Source: Acidobacteriaceae bacterium KBS 89
GTDB lineage: Bacteria; Acidobacteriota; Terriglobia; Terriglobales; Acidobacteriaceae
Direction of reading: 5' to 3'
Assembly: GCA_000381605.1 (NCBI GenBank)
Contig: KB906757.1
Span: 434,001 to 498,000 of the forward strand
Length of the DNA: 64,000 nucleotides
Both the position numbers and the translations under genes were made by a program. The notes below the pieces were generated by a model that saw only the letters and a program-made list of their open reading frames with translations, was not told the origin of the DNA and made no database searches. This document shows, one piece after another, positions 56,801 to 64,000 of the stretch (its first letter is position 1; each line of letters begins with the position of its first letter).

Positions 56801-57362
56801 CATTGATGAGTACTTTGATCTCTTGGTAGCCAAGGTTGTTGATGGTGCTCACGGTCTGAACACCGGGAACGAGCTGCAGCAGACGATCTACGTTGCGGTT
56901 GACCAGCGGCAGATTATCAATTTCAACGTTTGAAACAGTGTCCCCAAGAGTGGCGCTTGCCAGATTGACCAGTGGGACATCGTTCGTTACGGTGACTGTC
57001 TCGGTCGCCGTCCCGTTCTCCAGAACGAGATCGAGTGCGCCCTCCTGCATAACCGTCAGCACGATACCCGACCGATTCAACGCTTTGAACCCGTTTGCGG
57101 TGACAGAAATTTTATATGGGCCGACAGGAAGAAACTGTTCCCGATAGGAGCCGTCTTCTTTCGTCACAGAACTGCGAGTGAAGTTTGTATCAGTTTGAGT
57201 CATCGTCACCGTGGCGTGAGGAATGACGGCGCCGGTGGAATCGGTAACGGTGCCGAAGAGACTTGCAGTGCTCAGCTGGGCATGACCGCTGAGACAGAAC
57301 ACTGATGACAGGAGCACGACCAGAGAGAGCTTCCAACAACTTGATCTTAGGTACATAAACAT
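53841..57362 (-). CDS. TonB-dependent receptor, Oar-like
   Basis: A 1173-residue outer-membrane receptor. ATG 57362 has AGAGG 6 bases upstream. Signal peptide (WKLSLVVLLSSVFCLSGHAQ), then carboxypeptidase-regulatory-like domain about 30-115 (ASLFGTVTDSTGAVIPHATV). The plug follows (NVEIDNLPLVNRNVDRLLQL, then QEIKVLINGSTDGFVGQVSY), and a long beta-barrel ends in aromatic VGGRILF. It differs from the other three receptors in using VLINGSTDGFV rather than GxxQxxDG-type plug motifs. It lies between a secreted M14 peptidase (convergent) and the hydroxyproline operon (same strand, upstream of it). Uptake of Hyp-containing peptides would be consistent but is inference only. Confidence 0.92.
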   Translation of the reverse strand: MFMYLRSSCWKLSLVVLLSSVFCLSGHAQLSTASLFGTVTDSTGAVIPHATVTMTQTDTNFTRSSVTKEDGSYREQFLPVGPYKISVTANGFKALNRSGIVLTVMQEGALDLVLENGTATETVTVTNDVPLVNLASATLGDTVSNVEIDNLPLVNRNVDRLLQLVPGVQTVSTINNLGYQEIKVLINGSTDGFVGQVSYYLDGGLNMTGLRNSGNQVPNPDAVSQFNVVTNNYSAQVGKYSAGVVSIVTKSGTNSFHGSAFEFYRDRNFNATPHNAGTNAPKTPYNLNRYGGTIGGPIRRDKDFFFGSYAGYRFRTAVANSGNLPSAAQIRGDFSENLPSDITSCTQAPTATDNTNIKFLVCNPVTRTPYPGNKLPSVDPTAVNILNYITQAVKSEPQQPFRAGDTPYTYRVLESTPEQNNEYLIKTDHQITSKHRLTLSYFLLDYSVRINLGGFTQKWSYSNYANKQQNANLSDVWTVNSRTVNQFWVNYTRQNGGRNPVSGDPTKKTLADFGSDLGVVGSPSLSNIAVGGVQGFTLAQAITGPKAGANVYGIRDVLSTTRGRHSLYFGGEGGLEKDFQLTSLNNYGTFTFTTTNGASSARTTNALSDFLAGIPAGMGQDTGLYANANWYSYGLFAQDDWRIRPNLTLNLGLRYDWQQAPTDPQRMQTNFTPGVQSHAFPNVSIVGKTGPQLAPLGMLFPGDPGVPIGGVNTPLNHVSPRLGFSYDPYGTGKTVFHGAGGLFFGGISGNEWEFPSNFAPYAVRNSGYTKVQSLTHPYTGDPSEFPTGTNPYPSLAFNYAAKSATFLPFNQIVAFDPNYRWPYSIQLNFGVEQQIGNNFSFSVYYVGSLNRKTPLYNDINGPQFNINAAGASGASCADPTKACGYANSSATVNNRRPLNSAYAGETAAVPLYSNVWIIRSNQNSNYNGLQVTLQQRLTHHVSAKGYYSWSKTLQSNALDSTGGLNGVFVDNNFPQLEYGQRSDQDRRHMMTMSFVWKPDYFDHFNRFVRTTLNGWTISGIWTANSGQPFTVLTGNDNYFSGLGNNRPSIIPGKSPHTLPVHSRAAEMKQWFDTSAYCVTGTTGCPGVGPLNLLGNTRPAQLDNPGYRNVDASILRTFTIHESLAFQLRGEASNVFNLVNLPAPNATMNSSTYGQITGAGNPMRIIQVGGRILF

Positions 57363-57412
57363 TCTAGGCCTCTTGAGTTAAGCGTTTGTCTTATGGTTTT
57401 GGTATCCGACGC

Positions 57413-57445
57413 CGAACGATAGTTCGTTCAATGAACAATTGTCAA
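57413..57445 (-). promoter_or_regulatory. Promoter and palindromes upstream of the TBDR at 57362
   Basis: On the minus strand TTGACA (57440-57445), 18-base spacer, TATCGT (57416-57421). The -10 lies in CGAAC-GATA-GTTCG (57413-57426), and GTTCA-A-TGAAC (57426-57436) lies in the spacer. Dense palindromes over the promoter suggest control by a dimeric regulator. Confidence 0.45.
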
Positions 57446-57887
57446 GATTTTTTTTGGAACAGCCGCGGAAAACCACTGTTGAGGGAGCGCCTGCGGTACA
57501 CGCGTATCAGATAATGCCTTATCAGGAAGCGGGTATACCACTTCTTACCAATTCGGGACTTGAGGTCTTTTTTGCCTGCTGTGGCTGTTCAAAGACGCGC
57601 CCTCGGCCTCTCAACCGCATACAACGCATCTAGCGTGCCGCCATGTCAAGCAACGTGGGCGAATGTTCTGGGTTCTCGCAACATGGGTAAAGTCGGGTGG
57701 CAGCGTGGCCCATTGGTTGCAACACTGAATTTATCTGTTAACGATGTCTGCTCGTTAGTACGTCTGGCCAAACGCGGCATTAAAAGAGCGATTACCCAGG
57801 CAAAGAGGGCGCCATTGCCGGAGCAGCTCCGACAAAACCACCCCGGTAATCTCCCAATTTCATTGCACGCGGAAAGCATTCGTGTAG
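57446..57887. other. Intergenic region between the hydroxyproline operon and TBDR
   Basis: About 440 bases downstream of the hydroxyproline operon. I see no convincing gene; a 128-codon + strand frame at 57560-57946 overlaps the operon and has no family character. Confidence 0.4.
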
Positions 57888-58814
57888 CTACGCCGGAACA
57901 GCCGGTGGAAAAGCGACGGCGTCGCATTGCGGAAGATTCGCCATAGCCTCCTTCAACACGCGACGAACCTCCTCCAACTCAGCGCCTACTAACTCCATGC
58001 GCGGCGCCCGGACTCGAGCGCTGCCAACTCCCGCATCCTGCTGCACCAGCTTAATAAGCTGAACAAACTTGGGCACCGTGTCCATTCGTAGCAGCGGCAA
58101 AAACCATCGATAGATCTCGAAGGCTAACTTCGCATTGCCAGCCATCGCCGCCTCAAACAGCACGACAGACTCACGCGGAAACGCATTGACGAGCCCAGCC
58201 ACCCATCCCGTCGCGCCTGCCGCTATCCCCTCGACGATTGCATCATCGACCCCAACACAAATCGACAATCGGTCTGCAGTAATCGCACGAATCGCAGTCA
58301 CGCGCCGAACATCCGTACTCGACTCTTTCACCGCCTGCAGATGTTCATACTCCGCAGCAAGCTCCGCGATATGGGTGGCTTCAAAATCAGTTCCATACGC
58401 TACCGGGTTGTTGTACAGCATGCTCGACAGCGACGACGCCTTCAACACGGAAGCAATGTGATGTTTCATCTCCCGCCAGTCGCCCCGATAGACGTACGGC
58501 GGCAAAATCATCAACCCGGAACAACCCGCATCCTCCGCTGCCCTGGCCTGTGCCACCGCATCGCGTGTGGCAAGCGCCGAGATAGCCGCGACCACCGGCA
58601 CACGCCCGTTCACTGTCGCCACCGTGTTCTTCAGTATTCCGGCCTTCTCCTCAGAGCTGAGCGTCGCCGCCTCGCCGAGCGAACCGAGCATAATCAGCGC
58701 CGTGCAGCCGTTGTCGACCATCCACGTTGCGTGACGCGACATAAATTCAGCGTCCACTCGTTCCTTCTCGTCAAATGCGGTAGTCATTGCGGGCATTACA
58801 CCGGTCCACTTCAT
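57888..58814 (-). CDS. Probable 1-pyrroline-4-hydroxy-2-carboxylate deaminase (DHDPS family)
   Basis: A 308-residue TIM-barrel enzyme of the DHDPS/NAL family. The start at 58814 (MKWTGVMPAMTTAFDEKERV) has GAGGAG at proper spacing; an ATG 6 bases earlier is too close to it. Tyr134 in MLYNNPVAYG and Schiff-base Lys163 in LQAVKESSTDVRR are in place; the glycine loop is MLGSLGEAATL. In hydroxyproline degradation this family member converts 1-pyrroline-4-hydroxy-2-carboxylate to 2-oxoglutarate semialdehyde and ammonia. I assign that role from operon context: it is the last gene after the epimerase and the dehydrogenase subunits. Sequence alone would only say DHDPS-like. Confidence 0.83.
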   Translation of the reverse strand: MKWTGVMPAMTTAFDEKERVDAEFMSRHATWMVDNGCTALIMLGSLGEAATLSSEEKAGILKNTVATVNGRVPVVAAISALATRDAVAQARAAEDAGCSGLMILPPYVYRGDWREMKHHIASVLKASSLSSMLYNNPVAYGTDFEATHIAELAAEYEHLQAVKESSTDVRRVTAIRAITADRLSICVGVDDAIVEGIAAGATGWVAGLVNAFPRESVVLFEAAMAGNAKLAFEIYRWFLPLLRMDTVPKFVQLIKLVQQDAGVGSARVRAPRMELVGAELEEVRRVLKEAMANLPQCDAVAFPPAVPA

Positions 58815-58842
58815 AGTCATCTCCTCGATTCAACTTTCTATT

Positions 58843-60117
58843 TTAGAAGTTTTCTGCACGCGTCCCAATCAAGCTCCCAACCGGCACAGGTTGAATGGGC
58901 GGCCTGACTGATTCCATCCCCCACCCGAATAGAAACTCACACGCTGCACCGCAGATGCGACCCTGACATGCGCCCATGCCCACGCGAGACTGAAGTTTTG
59001 CCTCACGCCACGACGCGTTTCCCTGCACGGCCTTCATCGAGACATCTTCACATCGACATACGATCGTGTCCGAGGCCGGCAACCTTCGCAGATCGGGATT
59101 GAGAGCATACGTACGATCAAGCAGTCTCGTGAATCGACGTGTTGCGTTTCGTTCTTTCAACAGGGAGGCCGCCTTCTGACGCGCGCCCGCAGCAGTGAGC
59201 CCCGCAATCTGGCCTTCGACCAAAGCTGCTTCCACTCCTCCAACTCCGGTCGTCTCGCCCGCTGAAAATACGTCGGCGACAGTGGTTTGCTGAAACTCAT
59301 CGACTCGAACGTAGCTCCCATCAAGAACGCATCCCACCAGAGATACCAGCTGGCAATTCGGCACCAGATGAAATCCGCACGCAAGATAGTCGGCCTCTAT
59401 TTCAACTGCTCGGCCATTGTCATTCAGCGCAACCCGTTCGAGCTTGTCCCTGCCCAACGCAGCGGTCGGCCAACAACTCGTCCTCAGAGGTATCCCGCGA
59501 CTCTGCCATCCAAATCGCACCGCATCTGCCAGCTTTGTCGGCTGCCCCAGCAATCCAATCCCGAATTTCAGCAGGTTCGACGTCGACGCCTGTTCGCAGA
59601 GAGCCACAACATCAGCGCCTTTTTGTCGCAGATAAACAGCCACCGCAATCAGCAACGGACCTGTTCCAGCAACAACGACACGTTTGCCTCGGATTGGCAA
59701 TCCCGCTTTGACCAGCGCCTGTAGCCCTCCAGCGCCGAGCACGTTCGGCAGAGTCCATCCAGGAAAAGGCAAAAGGCGTTCGCGCGCGCCGGTAGCAATG
59801 ATCAGAGATTTGAAGTGAAGCTCTGCCACCTCCGGACCCCAAGCTGCGCGCAGCACCTTCGGTGCGGGAGCGTCAAAGATATGCCATCCCAGAAAGGACT
59901 GGACTGAAGTGCGATCCAGTCTTCGCATCCACACTTCAGCATCGCCAACCACTTTGCCATGCTCAGTGTTCTCTCTCCCAATCCGCCATATCTGCCCCCC
60001 TGGATGTGGATTCTCATCGACGATCGCGACCTCGCGACCTTCGTCCGCAGCGCATACAGCGGCTGCGATGCCCGCAGGCCCCGCCCCCACCACAAGAACA
60101 TCGAAACTCCGAGTCAT
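58843..60117 (-). CDS. FAD/NAD(P)-binding oxidoreductase subunit with BFD-type [2Fe-2S] domain (D-hydroxyproline dehydrogenase type)
   Basis: A 424-residue protein of the opine/hydroxyproline dehydrogenase (HcnB/OoxA-like) type. The start at 60117 overlaps the upstream stop as ATGA. N-terminal FAD site GAGPAG at 11-16 and ENPHPGGQIW; second nucleotide-binding site GTGPLL at about 151-156; FAD closing motif SAGETTGVGG. The C-terminal part has a BFD-type [2Fe-2S] site with Cys354, Cys356, Cys384 and Cys389 (VCRCED and ACQGRICG). With the small ferredoxin-like and DAO-type subunits encoded next to it, it would form a membrane-linked D-hydroxyproline dehydrogenase giving 1-pyrroline-4-hydroxy-2-carboxylate. 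Confidence 0.87.
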   Translation of the reverse strand: MTRSFDVLVVGAGPAGIAAAVCAADEGREVAIVDENPHPGGQIWRIGRENTEHGKVVGDAEVWMRRLDRTSVQSFLGWHIFDAPAPKVLRAAWGPEVAELHFKSLIIATGARERLLPFPGWTLPNVLGAGGLQALVKAGLPIRGKRVVVAGTGPLLIAVAVYLRQKGADVVALCEQASTSNLLKFGIGLLGQPTKLADAVRFGWQSRGIPLRTSCWPTAALGRDKLERVALNDNGRAVEIEADYLACGFHLVPNCQLVSLVGCVLDGSYVRVDEFQQTTVADVFSAGETTGVGGVEAALVEGQIAGLTAAGARQKAASLLKERNATRRFTRLLDRTYALNPDLRRLPASDTIVCRCEDVSMKAVQGNASWREAKLQSRVGMGACQGRICGAACEFLFGWGMESVRPPIQPVPVGSLIGTRAENF

Positions 60118-60356
60118 TGAGTACGCACCTGCATATTCGGCTCGCACACAATCTGACACGTTCTGCTGTGCAACACTCCGTCCACCTCGGCACGACACTC
60201 CATGCACACTCCCATGCCGCATACCGGAGATCGCGGAGAGCCATTCACCGATCTCCGCGCCGGGACTCCCGCAACAAAAAGCGCCACGGCAACCGTGCTG
60301 CCCCGTTCCACACGCACCGGCACCTCATTCACCAGCACAAGAATGAACTCAGGCAT
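60114..60356 (-). CDS. Small [2Fe-2S]-binding dehydrogenase subunit
   Basis: An 80-residue protein with a plant-type [2Fe-2S] ligand pattern Cys46, Cys51, Cys54 and Cys67 (SPVCGMGVCMECRAEVDG, then SRTCQ). This is the HcnA/OoxC-type small subunit that passes electrons between the FAD subunits. Its start overlaps the end of the DAO gene by 8 bases, and its stop overlaps the next start as ATGA, so translation of all three is coupled. It is easily missed because of its size and overlaps. Assignment as a subunit of the hydroxyproline dehydrogenase rests on context. Confidence 0.85.
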   Translation of the reverse strand: MPEFILVLVNEVPVRVERGSTVAVALFVAGVPARRSVNGSPRSPVCGMGVCMECRAEVDGVLHSRTCQIVCEPNMQVRTQ

Positions 60357-61494
60357 GCGCCGCCTCGTAATTCATCCGCGAAGGAAGATATGGCTCCCGA
60401 GCTATGGGAGAGCTCCGCCCTAGAAGCATGTCCGTAATGAGTTGCGCGGTCGCCATCGAAGTAGTGATACCCAGCCCCTCGTGCCCGGTGGCAAGCAGCA
60501 CCTTCGGATTCCCTGGTGACGGACCGATCAGAGGAAGCTTGTCCGGTGTCGCCGCTCGAAATCCCGTCCAGATTCGCAGTGCCGAAAGCCTGGCGACCCC
60601 AGGCATATATGCACATGCGCGTTCCACCATCTTGCGAACGATGTCGTCGTCGACCGCGGCACCTTCGTCTTCATATTGCCTTGAGGAGCCAATCAGTATC
60701 TGCCCCGTAGCCCTCGGTTGAAGATTGAATGCGACCGAGTCAGCCGTAACTGAATGAGCACTCTTCAAATATCCAAGCTCCACAACCTGATGCCTCAAAA
60801 ATCCTGGATATCGATCCGTGATAATCAGGTGTCCCTTACGTTTGCGCATCACAAAACCCGACGTTAGATCCACCGCTGAACACCCCGCGGCATTCACGAC
60901 ATACCCCGTAGAAATGCGTGTTCCATCTCCCAGCGTGATAACGTTCCCCTCGATCGAACTCACGGATCGGCCCGTAAATAGCGCACCTCGCTCCGCAACC
61001 TCCCGCAAAAGAAACTGTGCGACGACCGGTGGATAGACGACACCGTCTCCCAACACTCGCAGAGCGCCGGCCAGCGGTCGCCGAAGCTCTGACTCCGCCT
61101 TTGCAAGCGCCTCACCATCGAGCACCTCGCAGGCAAGGCCCATGGAGCTGTACAGCCCATACTTCCGCCTCACCTCCGCCATCTCTTCCTCGTCCGTGGC
61201 GATCCAAAGTGTTCCCGTCTCCCGATACTCCGCGGAAGCTGGAAGTTCCTCCAGCAACCCTCTCCAAAGCTGTAGCGAAAGCTTCGTTAAAGCCAACTGT
61301 GCCGGGGAATCGTCCATCGCGACCAGATGCCCCATTCCAGCCGCAGTCGCTCCACCGCCAACAATTCCCTTCTCCAGTACCGCGACGCGAAGCCCCTCCC
61401 GCGTTAGAAAATGAGCACAGGCCGCACCTACGATCCCCGCGCCCACCACCACGACATCGTAAGTAGATCCCTGGCCCGTCACGAGATGCCCCAC
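60349..61494 (-). CDS. DAO-type FAD oxidoreductase subunit (D-hydroxyproline dehydrogenase type)
   Basis: A 381-residue flavoprotein of the D-amino-acid-oxidase/glycine-oxidase fold. GTG start at 61494 overlaps the epimerase by 16 bases; GTG at 61482 is an alternative. FAD motif [16 protein letters not shown] at about 15-30 with Gly18, Gly20 and Gly23; the catalytic-domain signature [20 protein letters not shown] near 305-330; closing motif [10 protein letters not shown]. Together with the two iron-sulfur/FAD subunits downstream it is expected to oxidise cis-4-hydroxy-D-proline. Close relatives act on other D-amino acids or opines, but the epimerase gene fused into the same operon favours hydroxyproline. 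Confidence 0.88.
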   Translation of the reverse strand: MGHLVTGQGSTYDVVVVGAGIVGAACAHFLTREGLRVAVLEKGIVGGGATAAGMGHLVAMDDSPAQLALTKLSLQLWRGLLEELPASAEYRETGTLWIATDEEEMAEVRRKYGLYSSMGLACEVLDGEALAKAESELRRPLAGALRVLGDGVVYPPVVAQFLLREVAERGALFTGRSVSSIEGNVITLGDGTRISTGYVVNAAGCSAVDLTSGFVMRKRKGHLIITDRYPGFLRHQVVELGYLKSAHSVTADSVAFNLQPRATGQILIGSSRQYEDEGAAVDDDIVRKMVERACAYMPGVARLSALRIWTGFRAATPDKLPLIGPSPGNPKVLLATGHEGLGITTSMATAQLITDMLLGRSSPIAREPYLPSRMNYEAAHA

Positions 61495-62423
61495 CGAAAC
61501 GGATCCTTCTCCCCAAAGAGCAGCTTTGCTTCCCCAGTAATGTGGGCCTCACCAGTGATCGACGGAACAACCTGCCCATCAGCTACTGAAATACTTCCAT
61601 CAAAATATGTCCCCAGGATCCCCTCCTGTCGCCACACCTCGCCGGGCGACAGATCCCCATCAGCATAGAGACAAGCCAACTTCGCGCTGGTCCCTGTTCC
61701 GCAGGGTGAGCGATCGTAGGCATTGCCGGGGCAAAGAACGAAGTTGCGGCTGCTGGCCTCCGAGGACTCCGGCGTGCCAAACAGTTCAATATGATCAATC
61801 TCGGCTCCATTCGTTCCCGTAACTCCACGCTCCGCAAGCGTCGCCTTGATGGCATGTGCGCACTTAGAGAGTTGCCCGACATTGGCAAGCGCAAGGGAGA
61901 GGCCCGGAACCTTCGCGAGGAAAAACCAGTTCCCACCCCAGGCCACATCTCCGCGAACAGCGCCGTAACCGGGAACCTCCACTTCAACACCCTCGTGCAG
62001 CCGATACGACTGCACATTCTCGACGGTTACCTTGCCAGACGAATGCAGAGTCGTTGTCACCACACCCGATGGCGTTTCAATCCTGTGCACTCCCAGCCCA
62101 ATCCTGCCCATGTGCTCCAGTGTCCGAACCAGGCCAATCGTGCCGTGGCCGCACATCCCCAGGTAGCCAACGTTGTTGAAGTAGATCACCCCCGCTTCAC
62201 ACGTTGGATCGAACGGCTCCAACAAAATTGCTCCCACCACGACATCCGAGCCCCGCGGCTCGTTCACAACACCGGAACGGAAATAGTCATACCGTTCGCG
62301 AAAACACGCCAGCCTCTCCGTCAACGGCCCGCCACCGAGATCCGGGCCTCCACCAATCACGACCCGCGTCGGTTCACCCGCGGTGTGGGAATCGATAACC
62401 TGAATTGAAGAAGAGGGAGGCAT
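61479..62423 (-). CDS. 4-hydroxyproline 2-epimerase (proline racemase family)
   Basis: A 314-residue cofactor-independent epimerase interconverting trans-4-hydroxy-L-proline and cis-4-hydroxy-D-proline. I chose the start at 62423 ([20 protein letters not shown]). Both active-site cysteines are present: Cys91 in [12 protein letters not shown] and Cys241 in [12 protein letters not shown]. Having both favours an epimerase over the trans-3-hydroxyproline dehydratase branch, which has Thr at the second or first position. Length and the [10 protein letters not shown] start are typical of the family. It is the first gene of the operon, 9 bases downstream of a palindrome, and divergent from an FCD-GntR regulator. 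Confidence 0.92.
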   Translation of the reverse strand: MPPSSSIQVIDSHTAGEPTRVVIGGGPDLGGGPLTERLACFRERYDYFRSGVVNEPRGSDVVVGAILLEPFDPTCEAGVIYFNNVGYLGMCGHGTIGLVRTLEHMGRIGLGVHRIETPSGVVTTTLHSSGKVTVENVQSYRLHEGVEVEVPGYGAVRGDVAWGGNWFFLAKVPGLSLALANVGQLSKCAHAIKATLAERGVTGTNGAEIDHIELFGTPESSEASSRNFVLCPGNAYDRSPCGTGTSAKLACLYADGDLSPGEVWRQEGILGTYFDGSISVADGQVVPSITGEAHITGEAKLLFGEKDPFRWGIS

Positions 62424-62431
62424 GGTTGGAT

Positions 62432-62445
62432 AATTGTATACAATT
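62432..62445. promoter_or_regulatory. Perfect 14-bp palindrome, candidate operator of the FCD-GntR regulator
   Basis: AATTGTATACAATT, a perfect palindrome 9 bases upstream of the epimerase start and about 95 bases before the regulator ATG. Its TTGTATACAA core is the form of site bound by FCD-type GntR proteins, and its position on the divergent promoter suits control of both the operon and the regulator. Confidence 0.75.
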
Positions 62446-62540
62446 CGGCATTCTATAAGGTGCTGGCTCAAATATGGCCGCAGCAGAATGCTGATCGTAC
62501 AATCCAATTGAGTCGCCGTCGCGAACTGGGAAATTCCTCA

Positions 62541-63272
62541 ATGCCTGCTGCTCGAACTAAAGATCACGCGAAGGTCCGCCCACGGAAACTCACCCACGGG
62601 AGCAGCGTGCGCACGGCCTTCCACCAGCTTCGAGAGCTTATCGTGCACGGCAAACTCTCACCCGGGACCTGGATCGTCGAAGGAGACCTCGCCAAGCGGC
62701 TTCATGTCAGCCGCACACCCATACGAGCCGCCCTCAACAAACTTCAACAGGAAGGCTACGTTCGCGAGCACAGGATGGCGAACAAGAGCCGTATGATCGT
62801 CGCTCCCCTGACAAAAGAGGATGCGTCCGAACTCTACTCAATCATTGGCCGTCTCGAGGGCCTCGCCGGGCGGAGTACCGCCGCCCTGCCAAGACCCGAA
62901 CGCATGAAGATCGTTCAGCAACTGAAGGCCCTGAACCACCAACTCGCCGAAATTAAGCGAGACCACAGCAGGCAAAGCAGCATCTTCGACATTGATCGTG
63001 ACTTCCATCGACTCGTCGTCTCCTGCTCCGGCCCACGTTTGAGCGCCTGGCATCGCGCAATCGAGCCACAAGCAGAACGCTACTGGCGGCTGTATGCCAG
63101 TTCGATCATCAGCGATCTTCAGCTATCCATCGCCGAACATAATGACATCATCCGGGCCCTGGCAGACGGCGATCCCGACCGCATCGAGCGGTGCCTGCAG
63201 GCAAACTGGGACAACGGCTGCCAGCGCCTGGCCCGCGTTATCGACGTCTTTGGGGAACGCGGAAGTTGGTAA
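62541..63272 (+). CDS. GntR family regulator, FadR/FCD type
   Basis: A 243-residue regulator with a start chosen at ATG 62541; the frame is open to GTG 62460. Residues about 20-85 form the GntR winged helix (SSVRTAFHQLRELIVHGKLS, PGTWIVEGDLAKRLHVSRTP, IRAALNKLQQEGYV). The C-terminal half is an all-helical FCD domain (ELYSIIGRLEGLAGRSTAAL, DIDRDFHRLVVSCSG, SIAEHNDIIRALADGDPD) with metal-type His and Asp residues, which binds small carboxylates. Divergent from the hydroxyproline operon with a perfect palindrome between them, it is the obvious controller of that operon, sensing hydroxyproline or an intermediate. Confidence 0.9.
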   Translation: MPAARTKDHAKVRPRKLTHGSSVRTAFHQLRELIVHGKLSPGTWIVEGDLAKRLHVSRTPIRAALNKLQQEGYVREHRMANKSRMIVAPLTKEDASELYSIIGRLEGLAGRSTAALPRPERMKIVQQLKALNHQLAEIKRDHSRQSSIFDIDRDFHRLVVSCSGPRLSAWHRAIEPQAERYWRLYASSIISDLQLSIAEHNDIIRALADGDPDRIERCLQANWDNGCQRLARVIDVFGERGSW

Positions 63273-63495
63273 TTACCCCGCTTTTGGAAGTACCTTTTAG
63301 GGATGAAGATGTGAAGAAAGTGGCCAAACCTGGAATTCATCAACTCCATTTGCCAAAGACGTGCCCTTTGACTAAATTGTTGGTCATGCGAAATGCGATA
63401 AAGTTCGACATCACAATAAATCCGCCCAGCATGAGATTCAACGTCAGGGGTTGACCACCCAATGCTATATCAAACCTGAAATCGGGAGTGAAAAG

Positions 63496-64000
63496 ATGCA
63501 AAATGATGGTCTCGACCGGCGTTCGTTTCTCAAAACCATGAGCTCCGCAGGAATGTTGGCTGCGCTTCCCGAAGCAGCATTCGGACTCACTCCCGGCGGT
63601 GGCCATATCATCCACGAGACCACCGAGCCAGGCCAGGAGGCCGACGCCAAGCCGAAGTACTCCACCAAATTCTCCGTCTGCGGCATGAGCCACGACCACA
63701 TTCATGGCATGATCGGCGCCGTACAGCGTGGCGGCGGCGTGCTGGTCGCGGCCTGGGGAGGAGAAGAGGACAAGCTGGCCACGTTCAAAAAACGCTACCC
63801 CGACGTCAAGATCGTGGCGACGCAGGACGAGATCATCAACGATCCCTCCACTCAACTTATCCTGAGCTCGCAGATCGCCAACGAGCGTGCCGCCATCGGC
63901 ATTCGCGCAATGAAACACGGCAAGGACTTCCTGAGCGACAAGCCAGGCATGACCACACTCGAGGATCTCGCCGCAGTCCGCAAGACCATCGCCGAGACAA
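63496..64000 (+). CDS. Tat-exported Gfo/Idh/MocA family oxidoreductase, N-terminal part (cut by window edge)
   Basis: An open frame from ATG 63496 to the window end, 168 codons visible. A GGGAG Shine-Dalgarno lies 7 bases upstream. Twin-arginine signal (LDRRSFLKTMSSAGMLAALP). After about 60 residues a Rossmann-like domain begins (FSVCGMSHDHIHGMIGAV), followed by a possible cofactor region (WGGEEDKLATFKKRYPDVKI) and SDKPGMTTLEDL, corresponding to the family EKP motif with Asp in place of Glu. The VCGMSHDHIHG form with many His is unusual for the nucleotide-binding loop. It starts a new + strand unit after the GntR regulator. Confidence 0.82.
   Translation, partial: MQNDGLDRRSFLKTMSSAGMLAALPEAAFGLTPGGGHIIHETTEPGQEADAKPKYSTKFSVCGMSHDHIHGMIGAVQRGGGVLVAAWGGEEDKLATFKKRYPDVKIVATQDEIINDPSTQLILSSQIANERAAIGIRAMKHGKDFLSDKPGMTTLEDLAAVRKTIAET

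Noticed and set aside
57560..57946. 128-codon + strand open frame between the hydroxyproline operon and TBDR
   Set aside because: It overlaps the deaminase gene on the other strand, has no recognisable motif and no clear ribosome-binding site.
62432..62445. Phage or integron attachment site
   Set aside because: The palindrome is better explained as an operator, since no integrase or tRNA gene is nearby.

Overview
The window looks like chromosomal DNA of an acidobacterium of the Terriglobia (Granulicella, Edaphobacter or Terriglobus type). This is inferred from gene content. There are four very large Oar-like TonB-dependent receptors (TBDRs) with an N-terminal carboxypeptidase-regulatory-like domain. 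There are also three CRTAC1/ASPIC-UnbV beta-propeller proteins, several secreted TPR proteins, a VWFA-related acidobacterial protein, a PEP-CTERM protein and many Tat-exported sugar enzymes. I recognised no rRNA, tRNA, insertion sequence, prophage or CRISPR array. Both ends of the window cut genes.

Layout. 1-9.7 kb: end of a CRTAC1 protein, a DUF1801 protein, two secreted TPR proteins flanking a LacI regulator, and a TBDR whose promoter carries three GCACGAAA half-sites. 10.1-20.2 kb (+ strand): an AraR-like regulator (GntR-type DNA-binding domain on a LacI-type sensor) with a palindrome just before its start, a sugar porter, a periplasmic trehalase, a TPR protein and two CRTAC1 proteins. This reads as a trehalose/glucose uptake module joined to surface proteins. 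20.2-22.7 kb: a DUF4239 membrane protein and NhaA. 22.8-28.0 kb (- strand): a complete upper pathway for D-glucarate and D-galactarate (galactarate dehydratase, glucarate dehydratase, MFS permease, 5-dehydro-4-deoxyglucarate dehydratase) leading to 2-oxoglutarate semialdehyde. 28.1-33.3 kb: signalling, with a membrane-bound SpoIIE-type phosphatase, a PEP-CTERM protein, and a phosphatase / anti-sigma kinase / STAS antagonist operon. 33.8-37.8 kb: the largest TBDR.

38.3-42.5 kb: a 1040-residue secreted protein of unknown function, tightly followed by a VWFA-related protein. 42.5-42.9 kb: a cluster of palindromes. 42.9-49.9 kb (- strand): two Tat-exported xylose-isomerase-like proteins, a Tat-exported Gfo/Idh oxidoreductase and a TBDR. 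Together these could form a periplasmic oxidative glycoside-processing system (inference). 50.4-57.4 kb: a secreted M14-type peptidase convergent with another TBDR. 57.9-63.3 kb: a tightly overlapping five-gene hydroxyproline catabolic operon (- strand) with a divergent FCD-type GntR regulator. A perfect 14-bp palindrome lies between them. 63.5 kb to the end: the start of another Tat-exported Gfo/Idh oxidoreductase.

The glucarate/galactarate and hydroxyproline pathways both end at 2-oxoglutarate semialdehyde. The dehydrogenase that would take it to 2-oxoglutarate is not in this window. Overall the genes suggest a soil or plant-litter heterotroph that takes up sugars, sugar acids and hydroxyproline-containing material.
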